Assembly (NCBI GenBank): GCA_016716525.1
Contig: JADJWE010000004.1
Location: 496,001 to 560,000, forward strand
Direction of reading: 5' to 3'
Length of the DNA: 64,000 nucleotides
Source of the DNA: Candidatus Flexicrinis affinis
GTDB taxonomy: Bacteria > Chloroflexota > Anaerolineae > Aggregatilineales > Phototrophicaceae
The translations under genes and the position numbers were made by a program. The notes under the pieces are model-generated. The model made no database searches. It saw only the letters and a list, made by a program, of their open reading frames with translations, and had not been told where the DNA came from. Shown here in pieces: positions 16,397 to 24,530 of the stretch (its first letter is position 1; each line of letters begins with the position of its first letter).

Positions 16397-17014
16397 ATGC
16401 GCATACTTGTGATCGCTGAGGGCGTCCTCGCCCGCGCGGGGCTTGCTGCCCTGCTTTCCGACGTCGTCGATGTTGACGTGGCAGGGCAGACCTCGCCTGC
16501 CGAGAGCCTGATCGACGATCTGGACCTGTATCACCCCGACGCCGTGGTGTTCGACCTCGGCTACGATCCGGCGCGCTGGACGCTGGCACTTACCACGTTG
16601 ACCGCGCCCGCGCTGCTTCTGCTGCCGGATACCGCCAGCGCATACAGCGTCACCGCGGCGGTACCGATCGGCCTTCCGCTCGCCCTTCTGCTGCGCGACG
16701 GCGACCCGCGCCGCCTCGCCCACGCCCTGTCCGCGCTTGGCGCCGGCCTGACGATCCTCGACCCGATCCTCGCCGACACGCTGCTGCCCAGCGGCGCAGA
16801 CGACGATACGCCGGTCGAGAAGCTGACCCCGCGCGAGGTCGAAGTGCTGCAGCTGATGGCCGCAGGCCTGACCAACAAGGCGATCGGCCTCCGGCTCGAG
16901 ATCAGCGCCAACACGGTGAAGTATCACGTCAACACGATTCTGTCCAAACTGGGCGCGCAAAGCCGTACCGAAGCGGTCGTGCGTGGCAGCAGGCTCGGCC
17001 TCGTCATGCTCTAG
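16397..17014 (+). CDS. LuxR/NarL-type regulator with atypical receiver domain
   Basis: A 205-residue protein. The C-terminal 65 residues are a clear LuxR helix-turn-helix (KLTPREVEVLQLMAAGLTNK, ANTVKYHVNTILSKLGAQSR). The N-terminus has receiver-like alternation, but the acidic pair is missing (LVIAEGVLARAGL) and so is the conserved lysine; an aspartate does sit at VVFDLG. It may work without phosphorylation or bind a ligand. ATG 16397 follows GNAT by 49 nt. No kinase is adjacent. Confidence 0.82.
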   Translation: MRILVIAEGVLARAGLAALLSDVVDVDVAGQTSPAESLIDDLDLYHPDAVVFDLGYDPARWTLALTTLTAPALLLLPDTASAYSVTAAVPIGLPLALLLRDGDPRRLAHALSALGAGLTILDPILADTLLPSGADDDTPVEKLTPREVEVLQLMAAGLTNKAIGLRLEISANTVKYHVNTILSKLGAQSRTEAVVRGSRLGLVML

Positions 17015-17092
17015 GGCACACCGTGTAAGTCCTTGCCGCCCCTAAGCGTCTATAGAGTATGAGTATTGGGTTCCACCTATTTGGAGGACAAC

Positions 17093-17593
17093 ATGGCTAT
17101 CGCAAATGACGTTCGTCTTCATCAGACCCGCAATGACTTGGCTCAGTCGACGCGGGAAGCAATGATCGATCTCTTGAACCAGACACTGGCCGACCTGAGC
17201 GATCTGCACAGCCACGCGAAGCAGGCCCACTGGAACATCCGCGGCATGGAGTTCATCGCGCTGCACGAGCTGTTCGACGAACTTGCCGAAGAGCTGGACG
17301 GCCACATCGACACGGTCGCCGAACGCGTAACCGCGCTGGGTGGCACGGCGCTCGGCACTGCCCGTTTGGCTGCTGCCAACAGCCGCCTCGCCGAGTTCCC
17401 GCTCAACCTGAGCGGTGCCAAGGCGTTTACGGAGGCGTTAGCCGACCGTTACGGCACCGCCGCCAACCTCGTCCGTAAGGCGATCGACGTTGCCGACGAG
17501 GCCGGCGACATGAACACGGCAGACCTGTTCACCGAGGTCAGCCGCGATCTCGACAAGCGCCTGTGGTTCCTCGAGGCGCACCTAAGCGAGTAG
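17093..17593 (+). CDS. dps: Dps-family DNA-protecting ferritin
   Basis: A 166-residue Dps. The intersubunit ferroxidase residues appear in HAKQAHWNIRGMEFIALHEL and FDELAEELDGHIDTVAERV. LGGTALGTARLAA follows, as in the E. coli Dps branch. Dps dodecamers oxidise iron with peroxide and coat DNA in stress or stationary phase. ATG 17093 has a perfect GGAGG seven bases upstream; the longer frame from 17066 is unlikely. The N-terminal tail is short and only weakly basic. Confidence 0.93.
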   Translation: MAIANDVRLHQTRNDLAQSTREAMIDLLNQTLADLSDLHSHAKQAHWNIRGMEFIALHELFDELAEELDGHIDTVAERVTALGGTALGTARLAAANSRLAEFPLNLSGAKAFTEALADRYGTAANLVRKAIDVADEAGDMNTADLFTEVSRDLDKRLWFLEAHLSE

Positions 17594-17622
17594 CACGCGC
17601 ATTCAGCTTCAATCGCACGGAC

Positions 17623-17650
17623 GGGCGGCTCGACACGGGTCGCCCATTTT
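17623..17650 (+). terminator. Intrinsic terminator after dps
   Basis: GGGCGGC (17623-17629) pairs with GTCGCCC (17639-17645), followed by ATTTT. Confidence 0.6.
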
Positions 17651-17689
17651 CTATTGTGATGCGTGATAGATGGCGAAGCGACCGCTGCC

Positions 17690-17736
17690 TTCTGACCCCT
17701 GATTCCTGACATCTGGCCCCCGACTCCTGAACACTC
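17690..17736. repeat. CTGA-type degenerate repeat between dps and the methyltransferase gene
   Basis: Loose units of the kind GACCCCTGATTCCTGACA and CCCCGACTCCTGAACA. The same pattern is found near 2290, 13581, 60296 and 60488. It carries no gene. Confidence 0.55.
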
Positions 17737-17789
17737 CAAATGCGCTACACTGTGCGCCGGCAAATTCGCGGCAGTACTTGGGGTGGGGA

Positions 17790-19373
17790 ATGAGCGAACA
17801 GCGTATCTTGGTCGAGGATGCTCGGCGACTGTCGGAGTCGATCCTGTGGCAGCTTCAGCGCGACTACTACGCGGGGGAGGGAATCAAAGCGTGGAAGACC
17901 GACCGCGTTCCCCACGTCGTCACCAACAACGCGTTCTTGGCAAAAGCGTACGCACGAATCGTATACGGCTTCCTGCGCGACTGGCAGCACCAGATCGACC
18001 GGTCCGAGCCGGTGTATGTCGTCGAATTGGGCGCGGGTACGGGCCGGCTGGCGTTCGGATTCTTGCGAAAGTGGCTGACCTTCTTCCCGCAGTCGGCGCT
18101 GCGGGACATCAAACTCACGTACGTGATCACCGACTTCGCCGAGGAGAACGTCCGCTTCTGGCAGCAGCACCCGACGTTAAAGCCGTATGTGGACGCCGGA
18201 CAGCTCGACTTCGCGACATTCGACGCGACACAGCCGGGGCCGATTCACCTGCGCGCGTCGGGCAAGACGCTGAACCCGGGAGAACTGGCGAATCCGCTGG
18301 TCGTGCTCGCCAACTACTTCTTTGACTCCCTGCCGCAGGATACGTTTGCGCTCAAGGGCGGCACGTTCTACGAGGGGCGTGTCAAGGTCAACCGGGTGGT
18401 GAAGGAAGGCGAGCAGTCAACCGGGCTGGACAACCTCAAGCTCGGATTTGAACTCGCCCCTGCCGATGTCGATACGTACTATTCCGACCCGGACTACAAC
18501 GCCGTTCTCAAGCCGTACGCCGAGATCGGCGACGACACGTGGGTGTTGTTCCCGATTACGGGTTTCGAGGTGCTGCGGCACCTCAACGCGTTGTCCGGCG
18601 GCAGGCTGTTGCTGCTAACCGCTGACAAGGGGTATCACCGGTGGGAAGACGCGTCGCAGCGCCATCAGCCGTTCTTCAACCTGCACGGCAGCTTTTCGTT
18701 GATGGTGAACTACCACGCGCTCGGCGAAATGATGCGCCGATGGGGCGGTGACATCATCACAAATTCGCACACGACCATCGCCATCGACATCTGCGCGCTG
18801 ACCGGTCCGGTATCGCCCGACGACTACGTCGAGACCCGGCAGGCGTATGTTGAATACGCCGAGGAACTCAGCCCTGACGACTTCTACCACCTGAAGGTGT
18901 ACGCTCGACCGGGACAGACCGAGCGTGTCAAGCCGGACGAGATCATCGCGCATATTCGCTTCTCCGGCTACGACCCGCACGTCATGCTGCACCATTTCGC
19001 CGAGTTGTTCGCGCAGCTCGAGTCGACTACGCACGTTCAGCGCGACGAACTGCGCATCATTGCGCACAAGGCGTACGAGAACTACTACGAAATCGGCGAA
19101 CCGTACGACATGGCGTTCGCGTGTGCGTCGCTCCTGAGCGGCGCCGGTTTCTACGAGGACGCGCTGCCGTATTTCCACCGCTCGCGCGAGACTCACGGCG
19201 ACGCGCCGGAGACTCTCTACAACTTGGCGATTTGCCACGCCTGCTTGACCCAGTATGACGACGCGATCGCGCTGACCGAAACGCTGGTCGAGCGGGTGCC
19301 GGAGCACGAGACGTACCAGCGCCTGCTCGAACAACTTCGAATCCAGTCGGCCAAGACCGCAGCCCCCGACTAA
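17790..19373 (+). CDS. MidA/NDUFAF7-like SAM methyltransferase fused to a TPR-like C-terminus
   Basis: A 527-residue protein. Residues 65-250 resemble the COG1565/NDUFAF7 methyltransferase class: YVVELGAGTGRLAFGFLRKW, YVITDFAEENVRFW, and NPLVVLANYFFDSLPQDTFA, where this family has its N-E/Y-x-x-D-x-x-P loop. Residues from about 400 are helical and end in tetratricopeptide-like units (GAGFYEDALPYFHRSRETHG, NLAICHACLTQYDDAIALTE). Known relatives methylate arginine in respiratory complex I subunits; the target here is unknown. ATG 17790 is chosen over TTG 17778. Confidence 0.72.
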   Translation: MSEQRILVEDARRLSESILWQLQRDYYAGEGIKAWKTDRVPHVVTNNAFLAKAYARIVYGFLRDWQHQIDRSEPVYVVELGAGTGRLAFGFLRKWLTFFPQSALRDIKLTYVITDFAEENVRFWQQHPTLKPYVDAGQLDFATFDATQPGPIHLRASGKTLNPGELANPLVVLANYFFDSLPQDTFALKGGTFYEGRVKVNRVVKEGEQSTGLDNLKLGFELAPADVDTYYSDPDYNAVLKPYAEIGDDTWVLFPITGFEVLRHLNALSGGRLLLLTADKGYHRWEDASQRHQPFFNLHGSFSLMVNYHALGEMMRRWGGDIITNSHTTIAIDICALTGPVSPDDYVETRQAYVEYAEELSPDDFYHLKVYARPGQTERVKPDEIIAHIRFSGYDPHVMLHHFAELFAQLESTTHVQRDELRIIAHKAYENYYEIGEPYDMAFACASLLSGAGFYEDALPYFHRSRETHGDAPETLYNLAICHACLTQYDDAIALTETLVERVPEHETYQRLLEQLRIQSAKTAAPD

Positions 19374-19615
19374 GCGAGAAGTTGAAAGTGCTGAGTGCTG
19401 AGAGGACGCCATGCCCTATCGCTCGTTTAGCTGAGCAAAATGAGAGGCTGAATCTCTCGACTTACGAACAAGGACCTAGATATTCTGAGAACGCCGTTCG
19501 CGAACGCTCAGCACGCACTCACCGGCTGAGCCGTAAGACGATGTTTCGGCCCTCCGTCAGGGGAGATGGACGCGTGTCCGTTTGTTGACCCATCTGGTGT
19601 GGAGAGTTGAACGTA
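19374..19615. other. Intergenic stretch with GTGCTGAG-type units, no gene seen
   Basis: Apart from a short AAAGTGCTGAGTGCTGAG unit at about 19385 and scattered GCTCAGCACGC pieces near 19506, I find no ORF, tRNA or strong hairpin here. Confidence 0.5.
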
Positions 19616-19960
19616 ATGCCGCTTATCATCCGCGAGAAGAACAGCGATGCCGTAATCGCCGAGGGCAGCCCGGCCGATCAGACCGCCCAAGTGTTCGAAG
19701 GCAATTGGTACTTCGACCCGTCTGTGGTCGATATGACGCATCTCAAGGTCACCGAGCGTACGTACACCTGCCCCTACAAGGGCGTGTGCTTCTGGATCGA
19801 CCTCGACACCCCGGAAGCGAAGGCGCAGAACATCGCGTGGGTGTACAACAATCCCAAGCCCGGGTTCGAGATGATCAAGGATCGGATCGGGTTCTACTCG
19901 CGCGACACGTCCGGCACGGTCGCGGTCAAGCAGACGGACAGCGAAGCGCACCCCGCGTAG
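19616..19960 (+). CDS. DUF427-domain protein
   Basis: A 114-residue, single-domain protein. VFEGNWYFDPSVVDMTHLKV, RTYTCPYKGVCFWIDL and IAWVYNNPKPGFEMIKDRIG, then FYSRD, are typical of DUF427, a small beta-rich family of unknown function. The Cys in CPYKG is the usual conserved one. ATG 19616 has GGAGAG upstream; TTG 19607 is an alternative. Confidence 0.9.
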   Translation: MPLIIREKNSDAVIAEGSPADQTAQVFEGNWYFDPSVVDMTHLKVTERTYTCPYKGVCFWIDLDTPEAKAQNIAWVYNNPKPGFEMIKDRIGFYSRDTSGTVAVKQTDSEAHPA

Positions 19961-19980
19961 CGACGTGCGAAAGACGCAAA

Positions 19981-20009
19981 GAGGGCGACCCATCGGGCCG
20001 CCCTCTTTT
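19981..20009. terminator. Intrinsic terminator shared by the convergent DUF427 and PDZ genes
   Basis: GAGGGCG (19981-19987) pairs with CGCCCTC (19999-20005), followed by TTTT and preceded by AAA. Confidence 0.75.
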
Positions 20010-20030
20010 GATTCGTGACGCAGGCCGGAA

Positions 20031-21143
20031 CTAAGCCGAAGCGTCCTCGGTGGCTGGCTCGGCGGGAACCGGCAGCGTACCTTCCATACCGGGGATCGTG
20101 AAGTCGAACCCGTCAAGCTGGATGGCGTCGGTCGGGACGAACAGGTCGTATACTCCCGGTTCGTCCTCGCGCTCGACCAAGCGCAGGCCCAGCGCCTCGA
20201 GCGCTGCGGTCGCCTCAGGGGTCAGGGCGGCGGGGTCGGCCGGGGTGAACGGCACGCGGAACTCGAACCCGTCACCCGCTTCGTTCGGGACGATCATCAT
20301 GCCGTGGCCGAACCCGAACCCGCGCCGGCCGAACATCTCGGGCATCATCGGCATCAGTTCTTCCAGATTCGGGACCATGACAGCCTCGGTCTTCTCGACA
20401 CTGGCGGTCAGTTCGACCGTTTCGCCGGCACGGGTGACCGTGACTGCGATTTCGACGGTGCCGACTTCGGCATCCTGCCATGCGCTGCGCACGGCTTCGA
20501 TGACTGCGCGGGCGTCTGCCGTCTCTTCACCGTTGATTGCAGTGATGACGTCGTCAGCCTGCAGGCCAGCGGCCTCAGCCGCGCTGCCTTCGAGGACGTC
20601 CGCCACCAGCGCACCGCCCTCGCCGTCCGTTACAGTCACGCCCAGAATGGGGCGCTGCGCCGAGAACAGCTCGAACATCGGGCCGTCGCCCGGGCCATAG
20701 CGGAATTCGAAGCGGGGCTGGTCGCCCTGGCCACGTCCGCCGCGGTCGTCACGGAACTGGAAGCCCGGGCCGCGCCGGATGGTGATGTCGGCCGGAGTCT
20801 CGGCGAAGGTGACTTCGACGGTCTGTTCCTCGCCGTCACGCAGCAGGGTGACGCTGGCGGTGTCGCCCACGGCGTAGCCCAAGACGGTGTCGCGCAGCGT
20901 TTCGGCGGTGATGGCTGTCTCGCCGATCGCGGTGATGATGTCGCCCGATTGGATGCCAGCGGCTTCCGCCGGGCTGTCGGATACGACGTCGATCACGACG
21001 GCACCCTCATCCGCCGCGTCGAAGGTGATGCCGAAGAATGGCGTCGGTGCCGCTTCTTCATCCTGAGCGGCGGCCAAGCCGGCCACACCGAGGGCGGCCG
21101 CGGCGATCGCCCCCACAATCAGTAGAACGCGAATACGTTTCAT
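20031..21143 (-). CDS. Secreted double-PDZ protein without protease domain
   Basis: A 370-residue protein with a signal peptide (MKRIRVLLIVGAIAAAALGV). It has two PDZ domains: residues 36-112 (FFGITFDAADEGAVVIDVVS, GIQSGDIITAIGE) and about 165-250 (LGVTVTDGEGGALVADVLEG, GLQADDVITAINGE). An Arg/Gly-rich linker separates them (DDRGGRGQGDQPRFEFRYGP), and a C-terminal tail rich in Pro and acidic residues follows. No trypsin-like or other peptidase motif is present, so it is probably a scaffold or sensor at the cell surface. A direct repeat like a PhoP/OmpR box lies upstream. Confidence 0.85.
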   Translation of the reverse strand: MKRIRVLLIVGAIAAAALGVAGLAAAQDEEAAPTPFFGITFDAADEGAVVIDVVSDSPAEAAGIQSGDIITAIGETAITAETLRDTVLGYAVGDTASVTLLRDGEEQTVEVTFAETPADITIRRGPGFQFRDDRGGRGQGDQPRFEFRYGPGDGPMFELFSAQRPILGVTVTDGEGGALVADVLEGSAAEAAGLQADDVITAINGEETADARAVIEAVRSAWQDAEVGTVEIAVTVTRAGETVELTASVEKTEAVMVPNLEELMPMMPEMFGRRGFGFGHGMMIVPNEAGDGFEFRVPFTPADPAALTPEATAALEALGLRLVEREDEPGVYDLFVPTDAIQLDGFDFTIPGMEGTLPVPAEPATEDASA

Positions 21144-21218
21144 GGCTGTAGTGCTCTCCTTTACACGTTTGCACTGCCACTACACTAGTCGCGCAGTTTT
21201 GATTGTTTTTTGGCAACC

Positions 21219-21235
21219 TGTAAATTGAATGTAAA
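21219..21235 (-). promoter_or_regulatory. TTTACA-N5-TTTACA direct repeat upstream of the PDZ gene
   Basis: On the minus strand two TTTACA hexamers are spaced by five bases (11-bp period), about 76-92 nt before the PDZ ATG. The pattern matches direct repeats bound by OmpR/PhoB-type response regulators, such as the PhoP box of Bacillus. No regulator of that class is in the window. Confidence 0.4.
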
Positions 21236-21261
21236 CTGTGGCGCCGTGGATTAGAGGTGCT

Positions 21262-22173
21262 TTAGTTCGCAAATCCGGCGTAGTACGTCCAGCCTGCGCC
21301 GGGCGTCAGCATGAACACGCGGCCGAGGCTGTCGTTGACGAAGATCGTGCCGTCGCTGCGCGTCACGATCTTGACGCTGTACGGCTCTTCCCACTCCATT
21401 GTGGCCCATCCGACCCGGTTCAGGATTTCTTCCGGCGGAGCCTCGCGCCACAGTTTGCCGAAGCCGCGCCACGGCTGCCACGTGTTAGGCGGGCGCGCCG
21501 GATCGCTGTTGCGGGCCGGGTCGTCCCACGGGTGAATGTTCTCGTCGAACGTGTCGACATAGCGCCGCCAGTACGGCTGAAGACCGTCCGAGAACATGAC
21601 GTAGATCGCATCCTGCTGTCCGACCCAGATCATGTGGCCGCGTTCGAAGGTCTGATAGACGCCTTGTCCGACTGTCGCGGGCGCCAGCGGGCAACCCGAC
21701 GGCGGCGGCTGAATGAACGCCCACTGATTCAGGCACAGCTCGTCGACCGGCTGAATGACGACCGCGGGAATCGGTGTAAACACGACCGTCGGGAAAAGCA
21801 AGGTGGTCGCCGTGGCGGTGACGGTCACCGTCGGCGTCGGGCTGACGGTCGGCGTGGTCGTCGAGGTCGGGGTTTGCGACGGGGTTTTGCTGGGGGGCAG
21901 GGTCGGTGTGACTAGCACGGCGTCGGCGGGCTGAGTCACGATCTGCAGCGGCGACACGCGTTCCACGTTCTGAGTCGGCGTTTCGGTGGGGGCGGCGGTC
22001 GCATCGGGCGGCGGGGTATGGCTCGCCGTCACTGTGGGCGGCGGCGTGGTCGGGGCAAGGGTCACGTCGGTCAGCAACCGCACGCCGGTGCCGGCATCCG
22101 GTGCCGGACGCGGCGAACACGCCGTCAAGACAGCGAACAATATAATCACGACGAGCGGGCGCATGTGAGTCAT
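21262..22173 (-). CDS. Lipoprotein with long Thr/Pro linker
   Basis: About 303 residues. The N-terminus MRPLVVIILFAVLTACS has a lipobox (LTAC), so the mature protein should be lipid-anchored. Residues 25-135 are a low-complexity T/P/S linker (TPTSTTTPTVSPTPT). The C-terminal half is a compact domain with YQTFERGHMIWVGQQDAIYV and VDTFDENIHPWDDP, and it ends WTYYAGFAN. I do not know its function; repeats of this kind in secreted Chloroflexota proteins suggest a cell-wall or ligand-binding domain. Starts at 22173 and 22164 are both possible, and the promoter lies so close that the mRNA may be nearly leaderless. Confidence 0.78.
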   Translation of the reverse strand: MTHMRPLVVIILFAVLTACSPRPAPDAGTGVRLLTDVTLAPTTPPPTVTASHTPPPDATAAPTETPTQNVERVSPLQIVTQPADAVLVTPTLPPSKTPSQTPTSTTTPTVSPTPTVTVTATATTLLFPTVVFTPIPAVVIQPVDELCLNQWAFIQPPPSGCPLAPATVGQGVYQTFERGHMIWVGQQDAIYVMFSDGLQPYWRRYVDTFDENIHPWDDPARNSDPARPPNTWQPWRGFGKLWREAPPEEILNRVGWATMEWEEPYSVKIVTRSDGTIFVNDSLGRVFMLTPGAGWTYYAGFAN

Positions 22174-22181
22174 GACGGGCG

Positions 22182-22209
22182 ATACTAGCACAGCCCCGAC
22201 CGACCGCAA
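22182..22209 (-). promoter_or_regulatory. Promoter of the lipoprotein gene
   Basis: On the minus strand, TTGCGG (22204-22209), a 16-bp spacer and TAGTAT (22182-22187). The expected start near 22175 is almost on top of the first ATG (22173). Confidence 0.55.
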
Positions 22210-22342
22210 ACCGCCGCCATCCTGACGCAACGCCGGTCGGCCTCGGAAAATCTGCCGCAATCCGTACAATAGAGTCTACCATTGGATCGCATGGCGTCAC
22301 GTGCGCGGCGATCCTTGTCGGAACAATCTAGGGAGCACACCC

Positions 22343-23272
22343 ATGAAGCGCCTTACCCTCATGCTCATAGCCGTGATTCTGACGGCGGCATTCGCTCCGC
22401 TGGCAGGCGCGCAGGATAGCTTCGATCTCATTTCGCCGGATGGCAGCACGCTGATCCGTGATCTGAACGTGGCATCACTCACGTTCGTGTGGGAGCCGTT
22501 GACGGGCGCTACCGCCTACGACATCTCGGTGTTCAAGGTCAGCACGAACGTCAAGGACACCCCGCTCGGGCCGGTGTTCACCAGCTCGATATTGTCGGGG
22601 TCATGCGGCGCGACCTGTTCTTACACGCCGACCGGGCCACAGCAGGCGCTGCTTGACGGGGGCCAATTCGCGTGGACAGTCGAAGCCAGCACACCGGGTG
22701 GCGATGTCGAAGCGTCGAACGCGCCGATCCTGTTCAGCGTCAATCGCGGCGCGACGGAGTTTGTGGTCAACGGCGATTTTGACACCGGGAACCTGACGCC
22801 GTGGATCGGCAAGAACCTCACCAACGACTCGATCCGCGCTGGCGACGGTATCGGCGGGTCGTACGCGTTCCGCTTCAAGGGCGGCGTGGGTGAAAACGCG
22901 CAGATCAAGCAGAAATTCAACGCCGCACACTATGCGATCTCGGTGGGCGACTCGCTGCAGTTCAACGCTCAGTTCTATGCCCCCAAACCCAACCCGACCG
23001 CGACGTTCACGGTCAAGGTGGTTTACACCGACGCAAGCGGACTGGCCACAGAGAAGTTCGTGCGTACTGTGACTCAGAATGGTGCATACGCGCCGGTCGC
23101 GCCGCTGAATATCTTCCCGGACGGTCCGGTGGAGAAGCTGCAAGTGCAGATCAAGCACGCGAGCGCCAAAGGCAAGGTGTACATCGAAGAGGTGAGCCTC
23201 ATGCTGGACGCGGTTGGGCCGCGGACGCTGCTGCCCGGCGCGCTGCCGGTGCCGCCCCCGCCGGGCTGGTAA
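22343..23272 (+). CDS. Secreted protein with Fn3-like domain and C-terminal jelly-roll-like module
   Basis: A 309-residue protein with a signal peptide (MKRLTLMLIAVILTAAFAPL). Residues 25-130 look like a fibronectin-III-type beta domain (SLTFVWEPLTGATAYDISVF). Residues 135-290 (FVVNGDFDTGNLTPWIGKNL ... KVYIEEVSLML) resemble family-4/9-like carbohydrate-binding jelly rolls, and the same module ends the sugar dehydrogenase (557-2198) and the subtilase (38308-40245). The C-terminus is proline-rich without an anchor. ATG 22343 has AGGGAG upstream. A strong terminator follows. Confidence 0.75.
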   Translation: MKRLTLMLIAVILTAAFAPLAGAQDSFDLISPDGSTLIRDLNVASLTFVWEPLTGATAYDISVFKVSTNVKDTPLGPVFTSSILSGSCGATCSYTPTGPQQALLDGGQFAWTVEASTPGGDVEASNAPILFSVNRGATEFVVNGDFDTGNLTPWIGKNLTNDSIRAGDGIGGSYAFRFKGGVGENAQIKQKFNAAHYAISVGDSLQFNAQFYAPKPNPTATFTVKVVYTDASGLATEKFVRTVTQNGAYAPVAPLNIFPDGPVEKLQVQIKHASAKGKVYIEEVSLMLDAVGPRTLLPGALPVPPPPGW

Positions 23273-23307
23273 ACCTGACTGATCGCTCCAAGTCAATCGA
23301 ATAAACG

Positions 23308-23344
23308 AAAAGCCCCGTGCTGGGCGCAGCAGCACGGGGCTTTT
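23308..23344. terminator. Strong bidirectional intrinsic terminator
   Basis: The arm AAAAGCCCCGTGCT (23308-23321) pairs perfectly with AGCACGGGGCTTTT (23331-23344). It can terminate the secreted-protein gene and the convergent small gene. Confidence 0.9.
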
Positions 23345-23371
23345 CGTATGGATGAGGCAGACGGTAGGGGG

Positions 23372-23566
23372 CTACCGCCGCACAACCACCTTGCGCGGCT
23401 TCAAATCCGGCAAGATGACAGCCTCCTGCGTAGGGCATTCGTCGCCAAATGGGTCGTCAGGCAGCTCGTACTCGCTGTGTGAGAAACGGCTCCGGTCGGG
23501 TTGATCGGGCAGGACGACTTGCCATTCGAGACCAAACTTAATGGTTCGCTGCACGATCAGGTTCAT
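23372..23566 (-). CDS. Small hypothetical protein
   Basis: A 64-residue protein starting MNLIVQRTIKFGLEWQVVLP and ending KPRKVVVRR. It has an acidic middle (ELPDDPFGDECPTQEA) and a basic tail. I chose ATG 23566 for its GGGAGGG ribosome site; a longer frame reaches 23641. I know no family for it. The shared terminator with the upstream convergent gene supports that it is a real unit. Confidence 0.6.
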   Translation of the reverse strand: MNLIVQRTIKFGLEWQVVLPDQPDRSRFSHSEYELPDDPFGDECPTQEAVILPDLKPRKVVVRR

Positions 23567-23702
23567 AAATTGCCCTCCCATGGACGGTTTGGCGCTTAGA
23601 ACGCATGTTCTTATTCTCCCCGAAAAAGACCGTTTTGTCAACCACTTGAATCACCAATTTCGGAACGATCTGACACCAGTTTTCGCGCTGTGCCGTCCCT
23701 TA

Positions 23703-23732
23703 TTGCATGAACTCTCAACTTAGGTTTATACT
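23703..23732 (+). promoter_or_regulatory. Promoter of the two-component operon
   Basis: TTGCAT (23703-23708), an 18-bp spacer and TATACT (23727-23732), with a start near 23740 and a roughly 80-nt leader before the regulator gene. Confidence 0.6.
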
Positions 23733-23818
23733 GCTTTCTAACGGGGAACCTTGCCCGTACTAGGGTCAGGTGCGTTCGTTGTCTCGTCGGTAAGCGAACA
23801 GAAAAGGAGGTGATCGCA

Positions 23819-24508
23819 ATGGAACTGCGAGCCAAGTCGATCACCGTTCAAATCATCGAAGATCATGAGATATTCCAGCATGGGCTTGTGCGCGCGCTGG
23901 AGATGGCGGGCAACATGGAAGTTGTCGGCCGCGCTGTGACTGGCCTTGCCGGTATGCAGGGCGTCCGCCACTACCGGCCCGACGTCGTCTTGATGGACGT
24001 CAACCTACCGGACATCAACGGTGTTCAGTTGACGCGCCAGCTCAAGCAGGAGCGCATCCCTTCAAGGATTATCTTGCTGACAGCGCACCACGACGAGAAT
24101 CAGACTCTGTACGCGATGCGATCTGGCGCGCACGGCTACTGCTCCAAAGACATTGGCCCCGTGGAGTTGATCAACGTCATCGAGGCCGTCAGCCGCGGCA
24201 ATTACGTGATCGACCACCAGATCTTGTCCCCCGAGCAGTTCGACACGTGGCTGAATTCGCAGGTTCAGCAAGCGAGTCGCGGTTCGCGCGAGACGTCCAC
24301 CGGCCATTACGTCCCGCTCAGCCCGCGCGAGTTGGAAATCCTCACCTGCCTCACCATGGGGATGAGCAACAAGGAAATCGCCGCGCATCTCAGCATTAGC
24401 CAACAGACCGTCAAGAACCACATGACATCGATCATGACCAAGCTCAATGTCAACGATCGGACACAAGCAGCCCTTACGGCCCTCCGTAATGGTTGGGTGA
24501 GCCGGTAA
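23819..24508 (+). CDS. NarL/DegU-type response regulator
   Basis: A 229-residue regulator with an intact receiver: acidic pair in VQIIEDHEIFQHG, phosphoacceptor D60 in LMDVNLPDINGV, and the lysine in GYCSKDIGP. A C-terminal LuxR helix-turn-helix follows (LSPRELEILTCLTMGMSNKE, QQTVKNHMTSIMTKLNVN). ATG 23819 has AAGGAGG eight bases upstream; GTG 23810 would overlap that site. The cognate kinase follows 22 nt downstream, and the Tad pilus genes come next, so pilus control is a reasonable guess. Confidence 0.92.
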   Translation: MELRAKSITVQIIEDHEIFQHGLVRALEMAGNMEVVGRAVTGLAGMQGVRHYRPDVVLMDVNLPDINGVQLTRQLKQERIPSRIILLTAHHDENQTLYAMRSGAHGYCSKDIGPVELINVIEAVSRGNYVIDHQILSPEQFDTWLNSQVQQASRGSRETSTGHYVPLSPRELEILTCLTMGMSNKEIAAHLSISQQTVKNHMTSIMTKLNVNDRTQAALTALRNGWVSR

Positions 24509-24530
24509 CGTTTGCCTACAGGATTCCTGA

